A stretch of 64,000 nt of DNA from UBA11710 sp049287025. GTDB taxonomy: Bacteria; Patescibacteriota; Patescibacteriia; Magasanikbacterales; UBA922. The translations under genes and the position numbers were made by a program. The number at the start of each line of letters is the position of its first letter. Position 1 is the stretch's first letter. Under the pieces are notes generated by a model, which made no database searches, was not told where the DNA came from, and saw only the letters and a program-made list of their open reading frames with translations. The stretch is from positions 48,779-112,778 of the forward strand of contig JBAQFA010000022.1 in NCBI GenBank assembly GCA_049287025.1, read 5' to 3'. Below, one piece after another: positions 8,434 through 15,848 of the stretch.

Positions 8434-9222
8434 TTAGTTAATAAAGTTTTTAATTATTTCTAATAATTTTTCTTTTGTCTGTAAGTGTAGACCGTGTCTG
8501 GCATTTTTAATTATTTCTAATTTTGAATTTTTGATTAGTCCATTCAATTTGTAAGCATCAGACACTGGTAAATAACCATCCATAGTGCCCCAGACAATTA
8601 GAGTTGGTACAGTGATTTTACTGGCTTCCTCTCCCCTATCTTGGCGAATAATATTTTTAAAAATTTCCCGTTTTATGCCTGAAGTGTCATGGTAATCTTT
8701 AGCGCCAATGGCTTTGTGGAAAACATCCTCAGCCCAGAGCGAACCTTTTTCTATCCACGGAATTTTGAAAATTAGTTTGCCAAATTTTGCAGCAAAATTA
8801 AAAATTACTCGTCTAAAAGTTTTTTTTGGTCTAAATACTGCTGGAGCTACTAAAATTAACTTATCAATCATGTCTGGATATTTACTTGTAAATACAGTGG
8901 CGACTTGACCGCCGAAAGAGTGGCCTAACATCACTAATCCTGAGGAGTCCGCAGACGACGAAGGATCCTGTTGTATTTTCAATTCAATGTTGGATTCATT
9001 ATCATCGAGATCTTTCGACTTCGTCTCAAGATTGTGTTTTACAAATTCAACATAATCTTCTACTCCCCAAACAGTGTCAGGACATGGTTCATTACCAAAA
9101 CAAGGTAATTCAATAATCTGAATATCAAAATCATTACTGGCTAATTCAGCAAATTCTTTCCACGTGGCTTTGTTTCCTCCCCAACCTGGCAAAATTATGA
9201 GTTGTTGTCTTGAATTATTCAT
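8434..9222 (-). CDS. Alpha/beta hydrolase, carrying an in-frame repeat insertion
   Basis: A 262-aa alpha/beta-hydrolase. It opens with an oxyanion-type LPGWGGNK, has the nucleophile elbow GHSFGG, a late acid segment WGTMDGYLP and the terminal His in ARHGLHL, so the Ser-Asp-His triad looks intact. Residues about 65-96, just before the elbow, are a low-complexity Ser/Asp-rich stretch encoded by a family-1 palindromic repeat (8936-9031); it should form a surface loop. The gene is first in the MurF-aminotransferase-FemX cassette, so a wall or lipid substrate is possible but not shown. Confidence 0.85.
   Translation of the reverse strand: MNNSRQQLIILPGWGGNKATWKEFAELASNDFDIQIIELPCFGNEPCPDTVWGVEDYVEFVKHNLETKSKDLDDNESNIELKIQQDPSSSADSSGLVMLGHSFGGQVATVFTSKYPDMIDKLILVAPAVFRPKKTFRRVIFNFAAKFGKLIFKIPWIEKGSLWAEDVFHKAIGAKDYHDTSGIKREIFKNIIRQDRGEEASKITVPTLIVWGTMDGYLPVSDAYKLNGLIKNSKLEIIKNARHGLHLQTKEKLLEIIKNFIN
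8936..9031. repeat. Family-1 palindromic repeat inside the hydrolase gene
   Basis: Ends read AATCCTGAGGAGTC on the left and, inverted, GACTTCGTCTCAAGATT on the right, with GACGACGAAGGATC internally. This matches the other family-1 copies. The insertion keeps the reading frame and adds about 32 residues. Confidence 0.7.
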
Positions 9223-9272
9223 TTCATTTCTATCTGATTTTTTAACAAAGATTAATAATATTTATATGATTT

Positions 9273-9791
9273 TTATTTTGTGTATATAGAACCAAACCTT
9301 CCCTCTGATAAAATTTTTACAATTTCCCCTGGTTCAAATATTCTACCATTCATACAAACATATATACCAGGTTCTAATTCTTGTGATTTTGCTACAGCAT
9401 AACCAAGATTAAAACCTGCATCAGTTGGACTGAATCCCATTAGCGGAATCATAGAACAAACGAATATAATTGTTTTATTATTATTTTTTAATTGTGCTTT
9501 TATATAACGGGCAGTATCTGGCAAAGTATAAGTTCCATGTGTGATGATGATTCTATCAGATTTACTATTTTTAATTTCTTTTAAAATATTTTTTCTGTCC
9601 GTTCTAGTTAGTTGTCTACTATCTTTCATGCAAACTTCAGTGAAATCAGTTTTTTCATAGAGTTTTAAAGATTTAATGAATTTAGGAACAGCAGATTGTT
9701 CATTAGGGATAGCAGTATCTTTGGTCCCGTCATAATATGAATCAATTGTGCCTCCAGTTATAATGAAATGGATTGTATTTTTTTTAGACAT
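9273..9791 (-). CDS. Single-domain asparaginase-like protein
   Basis: A 172-aa protein matching only the N-terminal domain of L-asparaginases (about 330 aa). It has the first catalytic Thr in TGGTI (12-16) and the second region HGTYT (85-89), where true asparaginases read HGTDT; Thr87 is kept but the adjacent Asp is Tyr. PLMGFSPTDAGFNLG corresponds to the next conserved block. The C-terminal domain that completes the active site between subunits is absent. Asparaginase activity is therefore doubtful; binding or hydrolysis of another amide is possible. Confidence 0.75.
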   Translation of the reverse strand: MSKKNTIHFIITGGTIDSYYDGTKDTAIPNEQSAVPKFIKSLKLYEKTDFTEVCMKDSRQLTRTDRKNILKEIKNSKSDRIIITHGTYTLPDTARYIKAQLKNNNKTIIFVCSMIPLMGFSPTDAGFNLGYAVAKSQELEPGIYVCMNGRIFEPGEIVKILSEGRFGSIYTK

Positions 9792-9796
9792 AATTT

Positions 9797-11026
9797 CTAT
9801 TTTAAAAATTTTTTATTCATAAATTTTTGCAACACCTCTGGCACTAGTACACTGCCATCAGCTTGTTGGAATTGCTCTAAAATAGCCGGAATAAGACGGC
9901 TGGTAGCTAGACCAGAAGCATTGAGAGTGTGAACAAATTTATTACCGTTTTCAGATTTGTAACGGATATTGCCCCGGCGAGCTTGATAATCAAGTGCATT
10001 GGAGGCACTACTAACTTCTTTATAAATTTCCATGCTTGGAATCCAGACTTCTACGTCCATGGTTTTTGACATTGCAGCCGAAGCATCACCAGCCGCCAAG
10101 AGTGAAGTTTGATAATGCAAACCCAAACCCTCAACTAGTTTTTCTACGGCATTGACCATTTCAGCAAAAGCTTCCCAAGATTTGTCTTCGGTTGTAAATT
10201 GGAACATTTCAATTTTATTAAACTGGTGTCCGCGGACCATTCCCCTTTCTTCTTTTCTATAACTTCCGGCTTCTCTTCTAAAACAAGTAGAATAAGCATA
10301 ATATTTGATTGGTAAATCTTCGCCAGATAAAATTTCATCGCGATGGTAATTGCCGAGCATCATTTCTGAAGTGGCATTTAGACAATTGCCATCCTGAGTC
10401 CAATACAAATCATCTCTAAATTTTGGCAAATGACCAGACACGTAAGCTGAATCTTCGTTTAATAAATATGGTGGAATAATAAAAGTATAGCCATTATTGC
10501 GATGAAATTCTATAAAATAATTTAACAAAGCCCATTCTAATAAAGCGCCATCACCTTTATAAATCCAAAAGCCAGCCCCAGACATTTTGGCTGCGCGTTC
10601 ATAATCAATCAATCCTAATGAAGTGGCTAGTTCCACATGATCTTTTGGAACAAAATCAAATTTCGGTTTGGCTCCAAAAGTTTTTATAACTTTATTATTT
10701 TCTTTGCCCCCAGCTGAGACATCGTCAGCGGGAATATTAGGTAAAGCCGATAATTTTTCTTTTAGATTTTCCTCTACATTTTTCAATTCATCATCAAGTT
10801 TTTTTATTTCATCTCCCAATGTTCTCATGTTGGTAATTTCTTCCGGAGTAGGTTTGCCTTTACTGCCTTTATTTCTTTCGGCTTTCAATTCATCCACTTT
10901 GGTAATTATATTTTTTCTTTCATCATCTAACTTAATAATAGTTTCCAAATCAACGCTTTCCATTCGTTTCAGAAGCGCTTGTTTAACTTCGTTTGTTTTT
11001 TCACGGATTAAATTTATGTCTAACAT
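9797..11026 (-). CDS. serS: Seryl-tRNA synthetase
   Basis: A 409-aa class II aminoacyl-tRNA synthetase that charges tRNA-Ser and tRNA-Sec. The N-terminal 110 residues form the antiparallel coiled coil that grips the tRNA long arm (MLDINLIREKTNEV start, then Lys/Glu-rich helices). Motif 2 is CFRREAGSYRKEERGMVRGHQF and motif 3 is NASGLATSRLIPAILE. Length is near the 420-430 aa usual for the family. ATG starts 42 bp after the cytidine deaminase stop. Confidence 0.97.
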   Translation of the reverse strand: MLDINLIREKTNEVKQALLKRMESVDLETIIKLDDERKNIITKVDELKAERNKGSKGKPTPEEITNMRTLGDEIKKLDDELKNVEENLKEKLSALPNIPADDVSAGGKENNKVIKTFGAKPKFDFVPKDHVELATSLGLIDYERAAKMSGAGFWIYKGDGALLEWALLNYFIEFHRNNGYTFIIPPYLLNEDSAYVSGHLPKFRDDLYWTQDGNCLNATSEMMLGNYHRDEILSGEDLPIKYYAYSTCFRREAGSYRKEERGMVRGHQFNKIEMFQFTTEDKSWEAFAEMVNAVEKLVEGLGLHYQTSLLAAGDASAAMSKTMDVEVWIPSMEIYKEVSSASNALDYQARRGNIRYKSENGNKFVHTLNASGLATSRLIPAILEQFQQADGSVLVPEVLQKFMNKKFLK

Positions 11027-11068
11027 ATAAAAAGGAATAAAGAATAAGGATTAAGGAGTAAATAATTT

Positions 11069-11527
11069 TTATTCATAACTTTTTGCCTGATATGATATAG
11101 GAAAAAGTTCTTGTGAGTCTGTTTTAATTATTTTAGAAAAGTCTTCGTTAGCGAGTAGGATATTTATCTTTTTATTTTCACCTGAATAATTTTCTGCTTC
11201 ACTTAAGATTTGTCTACACAATCCACAAGGTGAAATTATTTCATTTTCCATTTTACCATCATAAAAACCCACAATAGCGATCATTTCATAATTATAATTT
11301 TTATCAAAAATAGCTTTATCTAGAGCCATACGTTCAGCACAAGTGGAATTACTAACATTTGTACGGCGGACACTAGTACCCTCATAAGCAGTTCCGTCTG
11401 TACATAGTAACGCTGCACCAACATGTCTAGTACCTCTTTTATTCCAATAATGATTTCCTGCTTGTTTCGCTTGGTCAAGCAAATCTTTTTCAATTTGATT
11501 TAATTTTTCCAAAGAGGTTTCCTGCAT
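11069..11527 (-). CDS. cdd: Cytidine deaminase
   Basis: A 152-aa zinc-dependent cytidine deaminase of the homotetrameric type (usual length 130-150). CAE at 63-65 gives one zinc Cys and the catalytic Glu; PCGLC (100-104) gives the other two zinc ligands. It converts cytidine or deoxycytidine to uridine forms in pyrimidine salvage. The gene starts 2 bp after the stop of the RdgB-Nudix fusion, so nucleotide-pool functions are grouped here. Confidence 0.92.
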   Translation of the reverse strand: MQETSLEKLNQIEKDLLDQAKQAGNHYWNKRGTRHVGAALLCTDGTAYEGTSVRRTNVSNSTCAERMALDKAIFDKNYNYEMIAIVGFYDGKMENEIISPCGLCRQILSEAENYSGENKKINILLANEDFSKIIKTDSQELFPISYQAKSYE

Positions 11528-11529
11528 AT

Positions 11530-12555
11530 TTATAAATTATTTTCTTGAATAGCATTTAATAATTCTGGCATCATTTGGTCAAGCCATTCATTGTCTCCAG
11601 GTAAAAAATTATATTTGCTGTGAGTAGTAGGATCAATCCATTTGGCATCCAAGACTTCGTTATTATTGATATTTAGTTTACCACCGGTTATTTTACACAC
11701 CACTGGCACAAGATAAACTTGATAACTAAAATTAGGAAATTTATGATTTTTCACTGCAATTTTTTGCAATTGTTTAACAACTTTTATTTTATACCCGACT
11801 TCTTCTTTGGCTTCTTTGATAACCGTACTTTCTACTGATTCTCCAAAATCACAAATTCCACCAGGTACTTCCCATTTTTTATGTGATTCTTTGCGGTGTG
11901 GATCATTGCGTAGAGTGATTAATAATTTTCCGTCTTGAATTATCAAAGCGCACGGGACCACAATATGCTTGGCGCCAAATTGATTTTGCAAATAGTATTT
12001 TATTTTTTGTAAAGCCTTGCCACGGTGAGAACAAGAATTTTTTTCTTGCATATCCATCTCAGCATAGGTTTTTTTCTTCTCATTTACATGAAAAATTGGA
12101 TCATAAGCAAAACCATCTTTACCTATTTCTTTTTCCGTGATTTTTCCTTCAGTCAATCCACTAACTAGATACACATCTTGATTATTTTGATTATAAAGTG
12201 AACAGACAATCGCAAAAGTAGCCGAACGATTTTTCTTGGCTTTCATTTTTTCTAAAATAATTTTTCTTCTTTCTTCGTCAGTCTTGCCAATGCGAGCTGA
12301 ATAAACACCCGGATAATTTTTTAGAGCCTTAACAAAAATACCGGAATCTTCACTTAGAGTAATTAGACCAGTCTTTTCGCCATAATAGCTAGCTTTGAGC
12401 ATGGCATTTTGTTCTAGAGTAATACCATTTTCGTCTGGTTCAGGAATGTTTTTATCCAAGTCTTTTAAACTCAAAAATTCAAATGGCAAATCACCTAAGA
12501 ATTCTTTAATTTCTTTAAATTTTCCAGAATTTGTTGTTGCTATCAAAATTTTCAT
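11530..12555 (-). CDS. RdgB/HAM1 NTP pyrophosphatase fused to a Nudix hydrolase
   Basis: A 341-aa two-domain nucleotide sanitiser. Residues 1 to about 190 are RdgB/HAM1-like (non-canonical purine NTP pyrophosphatase): TTNSGKFKEI (7-16), LSEDSGI (67-73), GFAYDPIF (148-155) and SHRGKAL (176-182). Residues about 195-341 are Nudix, with the box from G233 (GICDFGES) through KEAKEEVG (247-254); the usual Arg of REUXEE is Lys. Both halves keep their catalytic acids. Fusing two house-cleaning pyrophosphatases suggests joint removal of damaged nucleotides. A cytidine deaminase gene follows at once. Confidence 0.88.
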   Translation of the reverse strand: MKILIATTNSGKFKEIKEFLGDLPFEFLSLKDLDKNIPEPDENGITLEQNAMLKASYYGEKTGLITLSEDSGIFVKALKNYPGVYSARIGKTDEERRKIILEKMKAKKNRSATFAIVCSLYNQNNQDVYLVSGLTEGKITEKEIGKDGFAYDPIFHVNEKKKTYAEMDMQEKNSCSHRGKALQKIKYYLQNQFGAKHIVVPCALIIQDGKLLITLRNDPHRKESHKKWEVPGGICDFGESVESTVIKEAKEEVGYKIKVVKQLQKIAVKNHKFPNFSYQVYLVPVVCKITGGKLNINNNEVLDAKWIDPTTHSKYNFLPGDNEWLDQMMPELLNAIQENNL

Positions 12556-12562
12556 ATTAGTG

Positions 12563-12701
12563 TCAGCTCCTCCCCTATAAGGGGAGGTTGGGTGGGGTCT
12601 TAATTATCTCGAACTATATTGTTACTTAATAAAAAGTTTATTACATACAACGACCCCCTCGGTCACTTCGTGTCGGCTCCCCCTCATAGGGGGAGAGTTA
12701 G
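12563..12701. repeat. Family-2 repeat (G/C-run hairpins)
   Basis: A complete-looking copy. The left end has CTCCTCCCCTATAAGGGGAG and GGTTGGGTGGGGTC; the right end has GACCCCCTCGG and GGCTCCCCCTCATAGGGGG. The ends are mutually inverted, each with its own hairpin. The cytidylyltransferase stop codon (12698-12700) lies directly against the right end. Other copies are at 24931-25033, 62828-62863 and 63982-64000. Confidence 0.7.
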
Positions 12702-13117
12702 ACGAGACGTTCAATATATTTTCTAATTTTATTTGATTTTAATTCATTTGCTCTATAGGGGGTTAATTTTACAATTTTTGTATTTAACCCAAAACTAGTA
12801 ATGGCATCCTCCAGTTTATCAACATAAACTTTTTGATCATAGCCAAGAGCGATTATGTCTGGTTTTTTTTCTTTGATTACTTTATAAACATCGGTCTTAT
12901 CACCCAAAATAACTTCATCAATCAAATCAATATGTTTTAAAAAATCAAGTCGTTCTTTTTCACTATGCAGAGCACCATATTGTTTTATTCTTTCTACATT
13001 AATATCTCTGGCCACAACTGCAATAACATAGTCACCATATTCTTTGGCTTCCTTAAACATGTGGATGTGTCCACCATGGATAATATCAAATGTACCAAAG
13101 ATCATTACTTTTTTCAT
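12698..13117 (-). CDS. Cytidylyltransferase-family protein (RibL/TagD-like)
   Basis: A 139-aa HIGH-type nucleotidyltransferase. GTFDIIHGGH (8-17) is the HxGH nucleotide-binding motif, RIKQYGALHSEKERL follows, and IALGYDQ near residue 90 resembles archaeal-type FAD synthase (RibL); glycerol-3-phosphate cytidylyltransferase is the main alternative. The second family motif (RTxGISTS in TagD) is not seen, which favours RibL. It sits alone between repeat-filled spacers. Confidence 0.75.
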   Translation of the reverse strand: MKKVMIFGTFDIIHGGHIHMFKEAKEYGDYVIAVVARDINVERIKQYGALHSEKERLDFLKHIDLIDEVILGDKTDVYKVIKEKKPDIIALGYDQKVYVDKLEDAITSFGLNTKIVKLTPYRANELKSNKIRKYIERLV

Positions 13118-13145
13118 AACACAGATTTAAACAGATTATTCTGGA

Positions 13146-13544
13146 TTATACAGATTTAAATTTATTATAGTTTCTGTAATTTGCGATTCTTTTTACTTCT
13201 AAACTAGGATTGCTAAAATTGATTAACAAACCAACTTCTAAATTACTTGCTTTGAGATAAGAAACTGTTTGGGTTTGAAAAATTTTTGGTAGATCTCCAC
13301 TAACAGCCTTGAGTTCCACTATTATTTTGTTATTTATTAATAAGTCTACTCTGAAAATACCAATTAATTTATTTTTGTAATAAACATCATACTCGTATTC
13401 TGTTTCAACTTTAAAATTTTCTTCTAATAAATCATTTAGCATGGCTTGGTGATAAATTTCTTCTTTAAAACCAGGACCCAATTGAGTATGTATTTTCATT
13501 GCAATACCAATTATTTTTTTTGTTAAATCCACATCTTTATACAT
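13146..13544 (-). CDS. GxxExxY protein (PD-(D/E)XK-like)
   Basis: A 132-aa protein with the naming motif in GPGFKEEIY (about 23-31) and the nuclease-like core RVDLLINNKIIVELKA (D...ExK) near residues 75-90, followed by QTVSYLKAS. These proteins have a restriction-endonuclease-like fold; their function is unknown. Both flanks are spacers of reiterated CACAGATT words, and the upstream one forms the end of lysS, which hints that the gene moved as a unit with its spacers. Confidence 0.85.
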   Translation of the reverse strand: MYKDVDLTKKIIGIAMKIHTQLGPGFKEEIYHQAMLNDLLEENFKVETEYEYDVYYKNKLIGIFRVDLLINNKIIVELKAVSGDLPKIFQTQTVSYLKASNLEVGLLINFSNPSLEVKRIANYRNYNKFKSV

Positions 13545-13567
13545 AATATTACTATCTGTAAAATCTT

Positions 13568-15064
13568 TTAAAAATCTGTGGAATCTGTGTTTTGTTCAAC
13601 AGGTTTCATCAAAGGAAATAGTGTCACTTCTCTTAAAGTATGTGAACCAGTAATAAGAGCGGCAAAACGATCAATTCCAATACCAGTACCGGTCGCTGGT
13701 GGCATGCCATGTTCTAGTGCTTCTACATAATCCCAATCATTATTCATGGCTTCTTCATCACCCTCGGCTTTGTTTTTTACTTGCTCAGCAAAACGTTCCC
13801 GTTGATCCACTGGATCATTTAATTCGGTATAAGAATTACTCAATTCAAAACCATTCACAATCAACTGGAACATCTCAGTATAGCGTGAATCCTCAGCTTT
13901 TTTGGCCAATGGTTTTAATTCTATGGGATAATTCAAAACAAAAGTTGGTTGAATTAATTTTGGTCTGGTTGATTGTTTGTATAGTTCATCAATTAATTTT
14001 CCCCGTTCAGTAATATCTTCCGGATCATAACCTTTTGTCTTCATTTCTTTTGCTAGTGATTCCACATCAGTAAAATTATTTATATCAATTCCAGAATATT
14101 CTAAAACTGCATCATGAAAAGTGATTCGTTTGTATGGTCCAGCAAAATTAATTTTTTGACCGTCAACTTCTACTTCTAATTTACCAACTGATTTTTCTAC
14201 CACAAAAGGAATTAATTCCTCATGCATTTTCATATTGTCTTCGTAGTCAGCATAAGCCCAATAATATTCTATCATGGTAAATTCTGGATTGTGTTGGTGA
14301 TCAACGCCTTCATTTCGGAAAGCGCGTCCCATTTCAAAGGTGCGTTCAAAGCCCCCAACTAACAATCTTTTTTGCCATAATTCTCCCATACAAATGCGTA
14401 AATGTACTGGCAAGTTGTAAGCATTGAGATGGGTGTCAAATGTTTTGGCCATAGCTCCCGAGGCAATAGTTTCCAAAACAGGTGTTTCTACTTCAACAAA
14501 GTCCTTGCTAAACATAAACTCACGCATATAACGTAAAATTCGTCCGCGAGCGAGAATTTTTTCCTTCTCTTCTGGATTGACCAAGAAATCAATATATCTT
14601 TTGCGATAACGAGCTTCTTCATCTTGTAAACCATGAAATTTGTCGGGTAAAGGTAAGAGTGATTTGGCCAACAAATTCCATTTTTTAACTAAAATTGATG
14701 GCTCACCTTTGTGGGTGGTAAATTTTTCTCCTTCCACAGAAATAATGTCTCCAATATCAATTTTTTTGACAAATAATTTATAGTCAGCCTCATCAATTTC
14801 CCCTTGTTTAAAAGCCACTTGCATTTGGCCAGAATTATCTTGTAAATGACAAAAAGTCAGTTTGCCCATATCGCGTTTTGTCATGATCCTACCGGCCGAA
14901 GCAATAAAATCGCCCTCGTTTTTTTCTAGAGCCTGTTTAAGGGTGTGTTCACGTTTTACTCTAGCTGGATAAGGGTTAACACCAGCTTCTCTTAGTTCTT
15001 CTAGTTTTTTTAGACGAATCGCCCGTTCGTCGTTTATATTGATTTCTGGAGAAATATTATCCAT
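13568..15064 (-). CDS. lysS: Lysyl-tRNA synthetase, class II
   Basis: A 498-aa class IIb synthetase of typical length. It has an OB-fold anticodon domain (about 50-150), then the catalytic core with FRNEGVDHQHNPEFTMIEYYWAYADY and the C-terminal motif 3 GTGIGIDRFAALI. It charges tRNA-Lys. The last residues (NTDSTDF) are encoded by the CACAGATTCCACAGATTT word repeat of the following spacer, so the C-terminus appears to have been remodelled by that sequence. Confidence 0.97.
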   Translation of the reverse strand: MDNISPEININDERAIRLKKLEELREAGVNPYPARVKREHTLKQALEKNEGDFIASAGRIMTKRDMGKLTFCHLQDNSGQMQVAFKQGEIDEADYKLFVKKIDIGDIISVEGEKFTTHKGEPSILVKKWNLLAKSLLPLPDKFHGLQDEEARYRKRYIDFLVNPEEKEKILARGRILRYMREFMFSKDFVEVETPVLETIASGAMAKTFDTHLNAYNLPVHLRICMGELWQKRLLVGGFERTFEMGRAFRNEGVDHQHNPEFTMIEYYWAYADYEDNMKMHEELIPFVVEKSVGKLEVEVDGQKINFAGPYKRITFHDAVLEYSGIDINNFTDVESLAKEMKTKGYDPEDITERGKLIDELYKQSTRPKLIQPTFVLNYPIELKPLAKKAEDSRYTEMFQLIVNGFELSNSYTELNDPVDQRERFAEQVKNKAEGDEEAMNNDWDYVEALEHGMPPATGTGIGIDRFAALITGSHTLREVTLFPLMKPVEQNTDSTDF

Positions 15065-15137
15065 ATATATAAAAAATTGGCTAATAGAATTAGACTTAAT
15101 TATGTAATTATTTTAACATAAAATTTATTTAAATACA

Positions 15138-15161
15138 AATACCCCCAAATTTGGGGGTATT
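15138..15161 (-). terminator. Terminator after greA
   Basis: A perfect 24-bp palindrome made of AATACCCCCAAA and TTTGGGGGTATT. It follows greA on the minus strand by 16 bp and separates it from lysS. A/T tracts on both sides would let it work in either direction. Confidence 0.75.
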
Positions 15162-15177
15162 TTGCTATTTTTAGCAG

Positions 15178-15648
15178 TTATTTCACTTGTAAAATCTTGA
15201 ATTCTTGCACCCCAGACGGCAATTGTACTTCAACCTTATCCCCCTTCTTCTTACTCATAAAAGCAGATCCCAAAGGAGATTCATTGGAAATTTTGCCAGT
15301 GGATGGATCAGCTTCTTGGGCTCCAACAATAGTATATTCTTTTTCACCGCGTTCGCCTCTAACCAAAACAGTTGAGCCAATGTTTACTGTTCCACCAGTT
15401 TGTGTGTCTTCATCTATAATTTCAGAATTTTCCAAAATATATTGAATTTGTTTGACTCGGCTTTGTGCCCAGGCCATGTCCTCACGAGCTTGGTGGTATT
15501 CGGCATTTTCTGACAAATCTCCCATTTGTCTAGCATCATCAATTCTTTTGGCTAGAGCAGGGATTTTTTCTTCTCTTAGTTCTTTTAGTTCGGCTTCTAA
15601 TGATTCTAGCTTGTCCTGGCTCATGTACTGAGTAATTTCATCTGGCAT
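15178..15648 (-). CDS. greA: Transcription elongation factor GreA
   Basis: A 156-aa GreA of standard length. The N-terminal coiled coil (residues about 1-75) contains the tip acids in RIDDARQMGDLSENAEYHQAREDMAWAQ, a hallmark of Gre factors. The C-terminal FKBP-like domain has SPLGSAFMSKKKGDKVEV. It stimulates RNA cleavage by backtracked RNA polymerase. It is a single-gene unit with its own promoter, a short hairpin in its leader and a strong downstream terminator. Confidence 0.97.
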   Translation of the reverse strand: MPDEITQYMSQDKLESLEAELKELREEKIPALAKRIDDARQMGDLSENAEYHQAREDMAWAQSRVKQIQYILENSEIIDEDTQTGGTVNIGSTVLVRGERGEKEYTIVGAQEADPSTGKISNESPLGSAFMSKKKGDKVEVQLPSGVQEFKILQVK

Positions 15649-15685
15649 AGTAATTGTTTATTATATAAAATATTTAAAGTAATAA

Positions 15686-15704
15686 AAACCGCTTTTTCGC
15701 GGAC
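15686..15704 (-). promoter_or_regulatory. Possible early terminator in the greA leader
   Basis: In the leader the minus strand reads CCGCGAAAAAGCGG followed by TTTTTA: a short GC stem with an A-rich loop and a U tract, about 10 nt after the predicted start. It could make a short RNA and limit greA read-through. The stem is only 4 bp, so the call is tentative. Confidence 0.35.
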
Positions 15705-15715
15705 TGTGTAATAGT

Positions 15716-15743
15716 ATTATAACAGAGTGAGAGCTGGCGTCAA
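15716..15743 (-). promoter_or_regulatory. Promoter of greA
   Basis: Minus strand: -35 TTGACG (15738-15743), 16-bp spacer, -10 TATAAT (15716-15721). A perfect DnaA box, TTATCCACA on the + strand, lies at 15750-15758, six bases upstream of the -35. Confidence 0.65.
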
Positions 15744-15848
15744 ATAATCTTATCCACACTTGTCATAAAGATACAAAATACAAGCGAGTCCTACAAATAT
15801 GTTTTAATTTAAAAAATTGTATTTTGTTACGTGTATTTTGTTTGTTGT

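Noticed and set aside
10668..11030. A 120-codon open frame on the + strand.
   Set aside because: It is the antisense shadow of the coiled coil of serS; its Ser/Phe-rich translation mirrors Glu/Lys codons.
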